A DNA stretch of 64,000 nt from Treponema sp. (GCA_017550685.1 JAFZOJ010000078.1:1-64000); one strand, 5' to 3'; positions 1 through 7,774 are shown, numbered from the stretch's first letter. Notes: generated by a model not told the origin, from the sequence alone. Numbers and translations: made by a program.

Positions 1-65
1 AACAGCCACTGCTCACTCTGACTGTACGGTTTGAAAGTTATCTTATCACTTACGCCTCTGCTCAT
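1..65 (-). CDS. Transposase N-terminus, IS1182-like (partial)
   Basis: An open frame begins at an ATG (63-65, minus strand) and runs off the left edge of the window. The visible 21 residues begin MSRGVSDKITFKPYSQSEQW. The ITFKPY(S/E)Q..QWL pattern near the N-terminus resembles what I recall of IS1182-type DDE transposases, which start with a short segment of this kind before a 'PPS..ELIP.NH' stretch. Only this short piece is visible, so the family call rests on memory of the pattern. No good ribosome site precedes the ATG, which is common for transposases. Whether the gene is intact cannot be judged here. Confidence 0.45.
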   Translation of the reverse strand, partial: MSRGVSDKITFKPYSQSEQWL

Positions 66-99
66 GCTTAAATTTTAGCACAGAAAATTTCTTTTGTCT

Positions 100-139
100 T
101 TAAAAATAATTAGGGCTGTCCTTTCTTTTTGGACAGCCC
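100..139 (-). terminator. Rho-independent terminator-like hairpin after tRNA-Pro
   Basis: On the minus strand a 9-bp stem (GGGCTGTCC with GGACAGCCC, 131-139 and 113-121) is followed by TAATTATTTTT. It sits just 3' of tRNA-Pro and would stop its transcript. The same bases can be read as the end of the neighbouring IS, so the terminator may have been supplied by the element. Confidence 0.6.
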
Positions 140-142
140 CTA

Positions 143-215
143 TCGGGCAAGAGGGATTTGAACCCCCGACATTCTGGTCCCAAACCAGACGCGCTACCAG
201 CTGCGCTATTGCCCG
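143..215 (-). tRNA. tRNA-Pro (UGG)
   Basis: Cloverleaf on the minus strand: acceptor CGGGCAA (215-209) pairs with TTGCCCG (150-144), the discriminator is A (143), the D-arm has AGCGCAGCTGGTAGCGC, the anticodon loop TTTGGGA gives UGG, and the T-arm has GGTTCAAATC. The 3' CCA is not encoded. A promoter lies at 227-255. Confidence 0.95.
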
Positions 216-226
216 TGGATTTATAT

Positions 227-255
227 AATATATAATAAATTACTTTTTTGTTCAA
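227..255 (-). promoter_or_regulatory. Sigma-70 promoter of tRNA-Pro
   Basis: Minus strand: -35 TTGAAC (255-250), 17-bp spacer, -10 TATATT (232-227), ending 12 bp before the mature tRNA 5' end. Confidence 0.65.
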
Positions 256-276
256 GACTCTGATGCGTGAATTTAC

Positions 277-313
277 AAAAAAATAGGGCTTTACGGAAAG
301 CCGTAAAACCCTA
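277..313 (-). terminator. Rho-independent terminator of glgC
   Basis: Minus strand: AGGGTTTTACGG, loop, CCGTAAAGCCCT (313-285, one G-T pair), followed by a run of seven T (283-277). It lies 30 bp beyond the glgC stop codon. Confidence 0.85.
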
Positions 314-342
314 ATAAAAGAATAACTCGGTGGTTTGTAAGA

Positions 343-1638
343 TTAGATAATCGTTCCCGAAGGAATTACGGCACCCTTACGAATAACGATAATACCGTCG
401 GCACTATAGAAGCTGCCGTGGTCACCGTCCTCGTATTTCTTACCGCTCACACCGATCTGACAATTGTCGCCGATACGTGCGTTCTTATCGATGATTGTAT
501 TTGCGATCTTGCAGTTTTGACCAATGCCTGTTACAGGTTTACCCTGGGCAATGTAATCTGCCTTTTCATCATCGTCGTCGTAGTAATCGGCACCCATCAT
601 AATGACACCATCCAGCTCCGTTCCTTTCTCAATTATAGAGCGTACACCAATTACAGATTTGTTGAGCTTACAGTCTGTAATGATACAACCCTCGGAAGTA
701 AGGGAGCTTGTAATATCCGCCCTGTTAATTTTAGAAGGCGGAAGATTACGCATGTGTGTATATATTGGTGAATTGTTCGAATAAAAATCGAATGCCGGAG
801 ACATTTCGGTCAACTGGATATTTGCTTCGTAGAAGCTGCGGATAGTTCCGATATCTTCCCAGTAGCCGTCGAAAACATAAGAACAGATCTTTTTCTTACC
901 GATGGCAAGAGGAAGGATTTCCTTACCAAAGTCTGTATACTTTTCGTTTTCGCCCAAGAGGCATTCTTCCATTGTATTTGCATTAAAGATATAGATACCC
1001 ATAGAAGCCAGATATTCTTTTTCCGGTGGAAGTGCACCACGTGCTTCTGCAGGAATCTTCCAGGCATCAATGTTCATGTCTGGCTTTGGTTTTTCCATAA
1101 ACTCTTTTACGCGGCTCTTTTCATCAATTTTCATGATACCAAAGCCGGATGCGTCCTTGCGGTTTACGGCAGTTGTTGCAATTGTAATTTCGGCACCGGA
1201 TTTAATATGGGCGTCCATAAATGCACGCAGATCCATCTTATAAAGCTGGTCTCCCGAAAGAATTACATAATGTGTAGGTTTTTGTGTCTTAAAGTGGATA
1301 AAGTTCTTGCGAACAGCGTCGGCAGTTCCTTCATACCAGCCTGAATGCTCCAATGTCTGTTCTGCTGCCAGAATTTCTACGAATCCGCCCGAAAAACGGT
1401 CAAAATTGTAGGAATTTGAAATGTGAAGGTGCAGAGAAGCAGAGTTGAACTGTGTCAAAAGATATATTTTCTTGTAACCTGAATTGATACAGTTAGAAAG
1501 CGGAATATCAACGATACGATATTTACCGCCAAAAGAAACAGCCGGCTTAGAGCGCTCCTTTGTAAGCGGGTAAAGTCGAGTACCTTTTCCTCCTCCTAAG
1601 ATCAATGCCAGAACTCTCGGTTCATCAGATTTTGCCAT
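343..1638 (-). CDS. glgC: Glucose-1-phosphate adenylyltransferase
   Basis: Makes ADP-glucose from ATP and glucose 1-phosphate, the committed step of bacterial glycogen synthesis, in the cytosol. The 431 residues match the usual GlgC length. The nucleotide-binding motif GGGKGTRLYPLT is at residues 15-26, followed by SKPAVSFGGKYRIVDIPLSN (30-49), which contains the activator/substrate loop. GDQLYKMD and later EKP segments are typical of the sugar-nucleotide transferase fold, and the C-terminal third looks like the left-handed beta-helix with hexapeptide turns. An AGGAG ribosome site lies 6 bp before the ATG. It is transcribed alone, from a promoter at 1674-1702 to a terminator at 277-313; no other glg gene is next to it. 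Confidence 0.95.
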   Translation of the reverse strand: MAKSDEPRVLALILGGGKGTRLYPLTKERSKPAVSFGGKYRIVDIPLSNCINSGYKKIYLLTQFNSASLHLHISNSYNFDRFSGGFVEILAAEQTLEHSGWYEGTADAVRKNFIHFKTQKPTHYVILSGDQLYKMDLRAFMDAHIKSGAEITIATTAVNRKDASGFGIMKIDEKSRVKEFMEKPKPDMNIDAWKIPAEARGALPPEKEYLASMGIYIFNANTMEECLLGENEKYTDFGKEILPLAIGKKKICSYVFDGYWEDIGTIRSFYEANIQLTEMSPAFDFYSNNSPIYTHMRNLPPSKINRADITSSLTSEGCIITDCKLNKSVIGVRSIIEKGTELDGVIMMGADYYDDDDEKADYIAQGKPVTGIGQNCKIANTIIDKNARIGDNCQIGVSGKKYEDGDHGSFYSADGIIVIRKGAVIPSGTII

Positions 1639-1673
1639 ATATTACTCCTGTGTAATTTACGAATGTAATTTTA

Positions 1674-1702
1674 ATTATAAATCTGAAATTTGGATTTTGC
1701 AA
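1674..1702 (-). promoter_or_regulatory. Sigma-70 promoter of glgC
   Basis: Minus strand: -35 TTGCAA (1702-1697), 17-bp spacer, perfect -10 TATAAT (1679-1674). It lies 36 bp before the glgC ATG. Confidence 0.75.
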
Positions 1703-1740
1703 ATAAAAAACGATGGGACCAGCTGTAAAGATTTTTTTTC

Positions 1741-1767
1741 TAAACTAAAAAATTAATATTCCGAATA
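1741..1767 (+). promoter_or_regulatory. Sigma-28 (FliA)-like promoter of flgF operon
   Basis: TAAA (1741-1744), 15 bp, TCCGAATA (1760-1767), compared with the sigma-28 consensus TAAA-N15-GCCGATAA. The surrounding TCTAAACTAAAA context is nearly the same as in the stronger match before flgN (34340-34366), which supports the reading. It is weaker than that site. Confidence 0.5.
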
Positions 1768-1798
1768 TTAAGTTAAGGATTAAACAAAATTGATAGTG

Positions 1799-1869
1799 GT
1801 AAACCCAAAAATTGCTATCGCAATTTTTTTAACGGTTTGCTATTTATCACCGCCCGTCAGCGGGCTTAC
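1799..1869 (+). repeat. Structured intergenic repeat, family A, copy 1
   Basis: About 71 bp that fold into nested stems: GTAAACC with GGTTTGC enclosing AAAAATTGC-TATC-GCAATTTTT, followed by GCCCG-TCAG-CGGGC and TTAC. A second copy at 31886-31955 has the same architecture with matched changes in all three stems. This copy ends just before the flgF ribosome site, so it lies in the 5' leader of the flgF mRNA. Confidence 0.7.
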
Positions 1870-1886
1870 TCAGGAGGAAAAAGTTC

Positions 1887-2687
1887 ATGATTCGTGGATG
1901 GTATACCGGCGCTTCCGGTATGAATGCGCAGCAGAACAGGCTGGACGCAATATCCAACAATCTGGCAAATGTTGATACTGCCGGATATAAACGAGATATT
2001 ACAGTTTCAAAATCGTTTCCTGAACTGCTCATCAGACGCACCAATGCAGATGGTGTAAAAAAGATTCCAAACGGAATGGGCAGTTTTGACGCTGCTCCAG
2101 TAATCGGAAAGCTTGGACTTGGTGTAGAAACAAACGAAAACTTCATCGATTTTACCCAGGGTTCTTTCAAGCTTACAAACACAAGAACAGATGTAGCACT
2201 CGGCGGACAGGGCTTTTATGTTATTGATACACCGGCCGGCGAACGCTATACCCGCAACGGCGACTTTTTAATCGGAAAAGAAGGTATTCTCGAAACTAAG
2301 GACGGTTATCCTGTTCTTGGTGAAAATGGTATTATCCGTGTAGAAAACGACCGCTTTATGGTAAATCAGGACGGTGTAATTACAAGCGAAGAGGGTGAAG
2401 AAATTGACCGCTTCCGTGTAGTACGTTTTGATAACGAACGCTACCTTAAAAAGATGGGCGAAAGCATGTACAGCACAAACGACATTGCAGGTCCTGCCCA
2501 CATTGCAGAAGGTAACGAACGACCACGCTTTGTTCAGAATTATACAGAAACAAGCAATGTAAATGTTGTAAACGAAATGGTTCAGATGATAGAAGTAAAC
2601 CGCGCCTATGAGGCAAACCAGAAAACTATCACTTCTGAAGATTCTATGATGGGAACACTCTGGCAGAAGGTTGCCGTGCTTCAGTAG
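1887..2687 (+). CDS. flgF: Flagellar basal-body rod protein FlgF
   Basis: A rod subunit of the periplasmic flagellum, exported through the flagellar type III apparatus. The 266 residues begin MIRGWYTGASGMNAQQNRLD and carry the rod-family N-terminal motif AISNNLANVDTAGYKRD (about 22-38). The C-terminus has the family helix NVVNEMVQMIEVNRAYEANQ. FlgF and FlgG are paralogues. The first gene of the pair is called FlgF here because the second is the better FlgG match; some spirochaete annotations call both FlgG. The ribosome site CAGGAGGA precedes the ATG. It is first in a flgF-flgG-flgJ operon with a sigma-28-like promoter at 1741-1767. Confidence 0.88.
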   Translation: MIRGWYTGASGMNAQQNRLDAISNNLANVDTAGYKRDITVSKSFPELLIRRTNADGVKKIPNGMGSFDAAPVIGKLGLGVETNENFIDFTQGSFKLTNTRTDVALGGQGFYVIDTPAGERYTRNGDFLIGKEGILETKDGYPVLGENGIIRVENDRFMVNQDGVITSEEGEEIDRFRVVRFDNERYLKKMGESMYSTNDIAGPAHIAEGNERPRFVQNYTETSNVNVVNEMVQMIEVNRAYEANQKTITSEDSMMGTLWQKVAVLQ

Positions 2688-2728
2688 AGTGTAGGGAATA
2701 GTAAATAGTAAATAGGGGATAGTAATAT

Positions 2729-3523
2729 ATGGTTAGATCTTTATGGACAGCCGCAACAGGCATGAACGGTCAGCAGTCAAATATTGATGCAATTTCTAAC
2801 AACCTTTCAAACGTAAATACAACTGGTTATAAACAGCAGCGTGTAGAATTTGAAGATCTGCTTTATCAGAATGTAAAGCTTGCAGGAACTCCTGCTACAG
2901 AAGATACTGTTACTCCGGTTGGTATTCAGCAGGGTACCGGTGTTAAAATTGGTGCAACACAGCGCATCATGAATCAGGGTTCTCTCCAGAATACCGGTGT
3001 AGACACAGACGTTGCAATCGTCGGCGAAGGATTTTTCCGTGTTCAGCAGTATGACGGCTCTTATGTTTACACACGAGACGGTACATTCAAGGTTGATTCA
3101 AACGGTCAGTTAGTTACAAATAACGGTCTTCGCGTAATGCCGGAAATTATTCTTCCGGAAGGCTACGATGTAAGTACTCTTAATATCACTCAGACTGGTC
3201 TTGTAAGTGTAAAGGTAAACGGTGGTAATGACCCTGTAGAAGTTGGTCAGATTGAACTTTACCGCTTTCCAAACCCGGTAGGCTTGCAGGCAGAAGGTGA
3301 TAACCTTTTCAAGGTAACAAATGCCAGTGGTGAAGCTATTGAAGGTCGTCCTGGCTATGACGGCTTTGGTGATGTACGCCACAAGTTCCTCGAAATGAGT
3401 AACGTAAGCGTAGTAAACGAAATGGTTCAGATGATTGTTGCCCAGCGTGCCTACGAATTCAACTCAAAGGCAATTCAAACAAGCGATAATATGCTGAGCA
3501 CAGCTGTAAACCTTAAGCGATAG
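2729..3523 (+). CDS. flgG: Flagellar distal rod protein FlgG
   Basis: Forms the distal rod of the flagellar basal body. The 264 residues match the usual FlgG length and begin MVRSLWTAATGMNGQQSNID, followed by the flagellar rod/hook motif AISNNLSNVNTTGYKQQ. The middle has VGEGFFRV and YTRDGTFKVDSNGQLV, and the C-terminal helix is SNVSVVNEMVQMIVAQRAYE, all characteristic of FlgG. The ribosome site GGGGAT lies 8 bp before the ATG. Forty-one bases separate it from flgF, with a short AT-rich direct repetition (GTAAATAG) in the gap. Confidence 0.95.
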   Translation: MVRSLWTAATGMNGQQSNIDAISNNLSNVNTTGYKQQRVEFEDLLYQNVKLAGTPATEDTVTPVGIQQGTGVKIGATQRIMNQGSLQNTGVDTDVAIVGEGFFRVQQYDGSYVYTRDGTFKVDSNGQLVTNNGLRVMPEIILPEGYDVSTLNITQTGLVSVKVNGGNDPVEVGQIELYRFPNPVGLQAEGDNLFKVTNASGEAIEGRPGYDGFGDVRHKFLEMSNVSVVNEMVQMIVAQRAYEFNSKAIQTSDNMLSTAVNLKR

Positions 3524-3532
3524 GAATAGACT

Positions 3533-4048
3533 ATGAACGTAGGATTAGTAGCAAATACATATAGCGGAATAACCGGCGGGCAGAGTGCTTTGAATACTGC
3601 CCGTACCAACAGCGAAAACGCAAAATTTTCTGATCTTGTAGCAAGACTTCAGGCTCAGGATGATGGAAGAGGAACACTTTCTTCTTCACAGATTGCTGTA
3701 GATGGAAAGCTCAACGGAGATTATTCTTCGGGTTTTGCCGGAACATTTACTCTGGAAGCAGACAAAACAGCCCAGGCTACAGGTGCTGCTGCAAATCAGG
3801 CTAATCCTCATGTTCAGTCAAGAACTATTGATAAGACAAGCCAGCTTTACGAAAAGGCCCTTGAAATGGAAAGCTTTTTCGTAAAGCAGATGCTTAATGA
3901 AATGAAAAAAACAATTCATAAAGCTAACGAAAGTGACTTTGCACAGAATATGTACGAAGATATGCTTTATGATGAATATGCAACGGCAATGACTAAAAAT
4001 GCCGGCTTTGGACTTGCAGATCAGATTTATTTGAGTCTGCAGGCATAA
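3533..4048 (+). CDS. flgJ: Rod-binding protein, FlgJ N-terminal domain type
   Basis: Likely rod cap or rod-assembly chaperone. The 171 residues have a variable, Ala/Gln-rich first half and a C-terminal helical part (about 100-171) with LYEKALEMESFFVKQMLNEM and FAQNMYEDMLYDEYATAMT...GFGLADQIY, which is the rod-binding domain found at the N-terminus of enterobacterial FlgJ. The peptidoglycan-hydrolase domain of long FlgJ proteins is absent, as in many spirochaetes, so muramidase activity must come from another protein. It starts 9 bp after flgG with AGGAAT as ribosome site. The flgJ name reflects the domain only. Confidence 0.8.
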   Translation: MNVGLVANTYSGITGGQSALNTARTNSENAKFSDLVARLQAQDDGRGTLSSSQIAVDGKLNGDYSSGFAGTFTLEADKTAQATGAAANQANPHVQSRTIDKTSQLYEKALEMESFFVKQMLNEMKKTIHKANESDFAQNMYEDMLYDEYATAMTKNAGFGLADQIYLSLQA

Positions 4049-4067
4049 AAAAAATAAGGGGTGGGAA

Positions 4068-4592
4068 ATGAAAAAATCATTCATATTAGTAATTTCAATT
4101 CTTTTAGCTGCCTGTACCTTTTTAACCGGCTGTAATACAATCAAGGCAGTTCCATTGGCTTATTCTGTTAATGAAGATGTAGAAGTAGCATATATTTATT
4201 TTGAACTCTACAAAAAGAACGAAATAAGTGGTGCAACCTTTGTTACTTATGACAACAAATCTACACCAAAACCTGAAAAGCTAACTTACTGGTCTCCTGT
4301 AGAAGTTCCTGCAAATACACCAATAAAATTGACATTAAAGGTACTATATAAGGAAGACAGAACTGAATTTTCAAGTGATGATTGCTTTGCAGCCTGCTGT
4401 CAGACAACAATCAATGCTTTTGAAGCAAGCCGCGACGTAAATAAGGAAATTACATTCAATGTTCCTCCTCTGGAGCCGGACTGCGAATATACAATAAGCT
4501 ATAGAAAAGGCCCTGGTTTTCCAGGCAACAGCTATGTAACTCTAACCCGTAATGACACCAAGGAAGTCATCAGGGAGCTGGAGTTTAATTAA
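4068..4592 (+). CDS. Lipoprotein of unknown function
   Basis: 174 residues with a lipoprotein signal: MKK, a hydrophobic core, and the lipobox LTGC (Cys about residue 22). The mature part is predicted soluble and beta-rich, with two closely spaced cysteines (CFAACC) that could form disulfides in the periplasm. I do not recognise the family. A strong GGGGTGGG ribosome site lies 3-4 bp before the ATG. It follows flgJ by 19 bp and precedes a good terminator, so it is probably the last gene of the flagellar rod transcript. That position hints at, but does not prove, a role in periplasmic flagella or the envelope. Confidence 0.75.
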   Translation: MKKSFILVISILLAACTFLTGCNTIKAVPLAYSVNEDVEVAYIYFELYKKNEISGATFVTYDNKSTPKPEKLTYWSPVEVPANTPIKLTLKVLYKEDRTEFSSDDCFAACCQTTINAFEASRDVNKEITFNVPPLEPDCEYTISYRKGPGFPGNSYVTLTRNDTKEVIRELEFN

Positions 4593-4638
4593 ATTGGTTA
4601 ATTTTTGGACTTGTTCCTGAAATTTTGTTTACATCCTT

Positions 4639-4676
4639 ACCACCATTGTGCGTTGCATAATGGTGGTTTTTTTTTT
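4639..4676 (+). terminator. Rho-independent terminator of the flgF operon
   Basis: A 9-bp stem, ACCACCATT (4639-4647) with AATGGTGGT (4659-4667), followed by a run of T to 4676. The murC -35 element (TTGCAT, 4653-4658) lies in the loop. Confidence 0.9.
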
Positions 4677-4681
4677 ATTAT
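4653..4681 (+). promoter_or_regulatory. Sigma-70 promoter of murC, predicted leaderless
   Basis: TTGCAT (4653-4658), 17-bp spacer, TATTAT (4676-4681). The expected start of transcription (about 4688) coincides with the murC ATG, and no ribosome site is present, so the mRNA may be leaderless. Confidence 0.5.
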
Positions 4682-4687
4682 ATAGAT

Positions 4688-6256
4688 ATGTCACAGGATA
4701 TAAAAAATAATGACGGCACACTTCCGCCGGATCTTCAGCTTCCTAACAACCTTGAGGGAGTTCATATTCATTTTGTAGGAATTAAGGGAACCGGCATGGC
4801 TGCCCTTGTAGAAATATTTCATCACAACGGAGCAATCATTACCGGAAGTGATGTAGCAGAACGCTTTTATACAGACGAAATTCTTGAAAAGCTTGGAATC
4901 ACACCGCTTGAATTTTCAGAATCAAATATTACGGATGATGTACAATATATAGTATATTCTTCGGCATATAAGCTGGACGTAAATCCGGATTTAATAGAAG
5001 CAACCAGACGAAAGCTTCCATGCCTTTTGTATACCCAGGCCCTTGGTTTTTATTCAAGTCTTTCTTATTCCTGCGGTATCTGCGGAGTTCACGGAAAAAC
5101 CAGTACAACAGGACTTACAGGTACAATTCTAAAGCACATAGATGATATTCCGTCGCAGATTCTTGCAGGTTCAGTCATCAATTCATTTGGAGGCACCTGT
5201 ACCTATACATCGCCGCTCATTCCGACAGTTCCGGCCCAGGATAAAAAATCAAAATCAATCTTTGTTGCCGAAACCTGCGAATATCAGCGTCATTTTATGT
5301 CGTTTTTCCCAAAAAAGATTATCCTTACTTCGGTAGAAAGCGACCACGAAGATTATTATCCGACTTATGAAGATATCCGCGATGCATTTGTAGATTATAT
5401 CTGTAAGCTTCCTATGTTTGGTGAACTTATTTATTGTGCGGACGATGCCGGTGCGGTAGAAACTGCCTTGCTTGCCTATAACAAAAGACCTGACATTCAT
5501 CTGGTGCCTTACGGCGAAAATGCAGGCGGAGATTATAAGATTACCTTTGGCGAGCTTGAAAATGAACTTAATCAGTTTAGCATGTCAATTTTTGATAAGA
5601 CGCTTGCGCTCAAAATGCCCGGTAAGCATGAAGTAATTGATGCAGGTGCGGCTGTTGCACTTGTCTGCCAGATTCTGCGTTATTTTGGAAAACATCCTGT
5701 TGATTATGCAGATAAAATAGCCCAGGGACTTTTGGAATTCAGCGGTGGAAAAAGACGAAGCGAAATTGTAAGGCGCTTTAAGACTCCGCTTGGAAATGAT
5801 GTTATTGTGCTTGATGATTATGGACATCATCCTACTGCAATAAAAACTACCCTGGAAGGTTACCGCCAGTTTTATAAGGGCCGCAAAATCATCCTTGATT
5901 TTATGAGTCATACCTATACACGAACCCAGGCATTGCTTGATGAATTTGCCGCAAGCATGGACAGTGCCGATGTTGTAATCCTTCATAAAATATACAGCTC
6001 TGCGCGCGAAAATGCCTCGGACTTTGAAATTAATGGACGTACACTTTATGACAAAACTGTTGAGCATCAAAAGGCCGCAGGTACAATTGCCGCAAAGCAT
6101 AATGCTCTATATTATACAGAAGAAATTCTGGACGCCAAAAGCATTGCCCAAATGGAACTTGAAAAAAAGCTTCCGCCTGAATATCCCGACGGTTATCTTT
6201 TTGTAACAATGGGTGCAGGTGACAACTGGAAGCTGGGGAGGGCACTCTATGATTAG
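4688..6256 (+). CDS. murC: UDP-N-acetylmuramate--L-alanine ligase
   Basis: Joins L-alanine to UDP-MurNAc with ATP, the first amino-acid addition in peptidoglycan synthesis, in the cytosol. The 522 residues show the Mur-ligase order: a Rossmann-like N-terminal domain with HFVGIKGTGMAAL (about 28-40), the ATP loop GVHGKTSTT (133-141), AETCEYQRHF and TSVESDHEDYYPT in the central domain, and DDYGHHPTAIKTTL in the C-terminal domain. It is somewhat longer than E. coli MurC. Mpl-type muropeptide ligases look similar, so that is the alternative, but a lone copy here favours MurC. There is no ribosome site; see the promoter at 4653-4681. The end overlaps yicC by 8 bp. Confidence 0.85.
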   Translation: MSQDIKNNDGTLPPDLQLPNNLEGVHIHFVGIKGTGMAALVEIFHHNGAIITGSDVAERFYTDEILEKLGITPLEFSESNITDDVQYIVYSSAYKLDVNPDLIEATRRKLPCLLYTQALGFYSSLSYSCGICGVHGKTSTTGLTGTILKHIDDIPSQILAGSVINSFGGTCTYTSPLIPTVPAQDKKSKSIFVAETCEYQRHFMSFFPKKIILTSVESDHEDYYPTYEDIRDAFVDYICKLPMFGELIYCADDAGAVETALLAYNKRPDIHLVPYGENAGGDYKITFGELENELNQFSMSIFDKTLALKMPGKHEVIDAGAAVALVCQILRYFGKHPVDYADKIAQGLLEFSGGKRRSEIVRRFKTPLGNDVIVLDDYGHHPTAIKTTLEGYRQFYKGRKIILDFMSHTYTRTQALLDEFAASMDSADVVILHKIYSSARENASDFEINGRTLYDKTVEHQKAAGTIAAKHNALYYTEEILDAKSIAQMELEKKLPPEYPDGYLFVTMGAGDNWKLGRALYD

Positions 6257-7124
6257 CATGACTGGTTATGCCTATGAAGAAAAAACTACTGATGATGCAG
6301 TTGTTTCGGTGGAAATAAAATCCGTTAATTCACGTTTTTTGGATCTTACTGTAAATCTTCCTTATTTTCTTAATCCTATAGAAAGTTATTTCAGGACAAA
6401 AATAAGCGATAAGGTTTCGCGCGGCAAGGTTGATGTATTTATCCGCATTAAGGAAAATCACAGCTCTGCCAAGGTTAGTGTAGATACACAGCTTGCAAAA
6501 ACTTATATGGAAGCATACAGACAGATTGCCGCCGCAGCAGGAATGTCCCAAATTAATCCGCAGGCCGCTTTGAACTCGCTTATTAATCAGGAAGGGGTAA
6601 TCATCAGTTCTACAGATTATGATGTGGAAAAATACAAGGCAATGATTGAGCCTGTTTTTGATGCCGCTATGAGCCGGTTTATGCAGGACAAAGAAAGGGA
6701 AGGTGAAAATATGAAAAAAGACCTTCTTGAAAAGCTTGCAGTCCTGGAAAAATGTGCCTCGTTCTTTAAGGAATGGCAGCCAAAGATGGAAAGCTATTTT
6801 AAAGAACAGATTACAACAAAGTTCAACGAGCTGCTTGGAGAAAATGCGGACCAAAACCGTATAATGACAGAAACTGCCGCTATGCTTGTAAAATACACTA
6901 TTAATGAAGAAATTGTGCGGTTAAACAGTCATATCGGTGCAATGAAAACCGAAATCAATGATAATCCTGTTCCTGGAAAACGACTGGACTTTATCTGCCA
7001 GGAAATGAACCGCGAGATCAATACAATAGGAAGTAAAAATCAGTTTGCCGAGGTTGGGGCTATGGTAATTAATGCCAAGGACGCCCTTGAAAATATTCGC
7101 GAACAGAGTAAAAATGTAGAGTAG
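6249..7124 (+). CDS. yicC: YicC family endoribonuclease
   Basis: A YicC/YloC-type protein; members of the family have been reported as RNA endonucleases. The 291 residues begin MISMTGYAYEE, matching the family's 'MTGYGR' start, followed by EIKSVNSRFLDL (about 24-35) and the C-terminal signature GKRLDFICQEMNREINTIGSK (about 245-264), the conserved DUF1732 end. The ATG at 6249 is chosen because GGGGAGGG lies 5 bp upstream and the family start motif follows it; an in-frame ATG at 6213 lies inside murC and adds unrelated residues. Start and stop overlap with murC indicates coupled translation. Confidence 0.88.
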   Translation: MISMTGYAYEEKTTDDAVVSVEIKSVNSRFLDLTVNLPYFLNPIESYFRTKISDKVSRGKVDVFIRIKENHSSAKVSVDTQLAKTYMEAYRQIAAAAGMSQINPQAALNSLINQEGVIISSTDYDVEKYKAMIEPVFDAAMSRFMQDKEREGENMKKDLLEKLAVLEKCASFFKEWQPKMESYFKEQITTKFNELLGENADQNRIMTETAAMLVKYTINEEIVRLNSHIGAMKTEINDNPVPGKRLDFICQEMNREINTIGSKNQFAEVGAMVINAKDALENIREQSKNVE

Positions 7125-7125
7125 A

Positions 7126-7213
7126 GATTGTCGGGTCAAGCCCGACAATGACATGTCATTCCCGGGCATGACCCGACAATGACATGTCATTCCCGGGCTT
7201 GACCCGGGAATCT
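7126..7213. repeat. Palindromic GTCGGGTCAAGCCCGAC-type repeats
   Basis: Tandem inverted repeats built from GATTGTCGGGTCAAGCCCGACAATGACA and CCCGGGCTTGACCCGGGAATC variants. Related units occur at 7782-7899, 8591-8613, 19395-19550 and 20627-20683. They lie between genes and can form strong hairpins; here they separate yicC from cmk. Confidence 0.85.
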
Positions 7214-7231
7214 AACCCAAGGAGGCACACT

Positions 7232-7774
7232 ATGAAACCAACAAAAGACATCCGTATCGCCATCAGTGGAAAATCAGGCTGCGGTAACACAACGGTAAGC
7301 GGACTTTTGGCCCAAAAGCTTGGAATCACACTCATCAATTACACCTTCCGTCAGCTTGCGGCAGAAAAAGGAATGACTCTTAAGGAAGTTATAGAAGCAG
7401 CCAAAAATGATGACAGTTATGATAAATATGTAGACAAGCACCAGGTAGAGCTTGCACTTGCCGAGCCTTGTGTTCTTGGAAGCCGCCTTGCCATCTGGAT
7501 GCTCAAGGAAGCCGATCTTAAGGTTTACCTTTTTGCCAGCGACGAAACCCGTGCCCAGCGTATTTTCAACCGTGAAGGCGGTGATTTACAGGCAATCAAA
7601 GACTTTACTGCCATGCGCGACAGGGAAGATACAGGCCGCTACAAGGAATTTTACGATATTGACAATAATGACTACCAGTTTGCAGATATAATTATTGATA
7701 CCGCAAATTATCTGCCGGAACAGATTGTTGAGATAATAATTGAAAAACTGAAAGAAAAGGGATTAGTGGAATAA
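7232..7774 (+). CDS. cmk: Cytidylate kinase-like protein
   Basis: Probably phosphorylates (d)CMP with ATP. The 180 residues have a P-loop GKSGCGNTT (13-21), which differs from the GxxxxGK(S/T) of most CMP kinases but is typical of the short 'cytidylate kinase 2' type, plus a lid-like segment (RAQRIFNREGGD) and RDREDTGRYKEFYDID. The ATG at 7232 has GGAGG 6 bp upstream; an in-frame ATG at 7184 lies within the palindromic repeat and is rejected. An AMP/CMP-type kinase of another specificity is possible. Inverted repeats flank the gene on both sides. Confidence 0.75.
   Translation: MKPTKDIRIAISGKSGCGNTTVSGLLAQKLGITLINYTFRQLAAEKGMTLKEVIEAAKNDDSYDKYVDKHQVELALAEPCVLGSRLAIWMLKEADLKVYLFASDETRAQRIFNREGGDLQAIKDFTAMRDREDTGRYKEFYDIDNNDYQFADIIIDTANYLPEQIVEIIIEKLKEKGLVE

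Larger units (their letters stand above)
1..140 (-). mobile_element. Probable end of an IS1182-like insertion sequence
   Basis: Reading the minus strand from 140, the sequence begins GGGGCTGTCC and repeats the complement GGACAGCCC after ten bases (stem 113-121 with 131-139), then an AT-rich leader and the transposase start at 65. GGGGCTGTC-type ends followed by A-runs are usual for several IS families, including IS1182. The end lies three bases past the 3' end of tRNA-Pro, so the IS probably inserted right behind that gene. The other end and any target duplication lie outside the window. Alternative: the stem is simply the tRNA terminator. Confidence 0.4.

Noticed and set aside
5585-6100. Antisense open frame of 171 codons in murC
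   Set aside because: Cys/Ile/Phe-rich shadow of murC; no motif, no ribosome site.
7184-7231. Upstream start for the cytidylate kinase (and similar extensions at 8587 and 20682)
   Set aside because: These extensions translate the palindromic repeats; the internal starts match the family N-termini.
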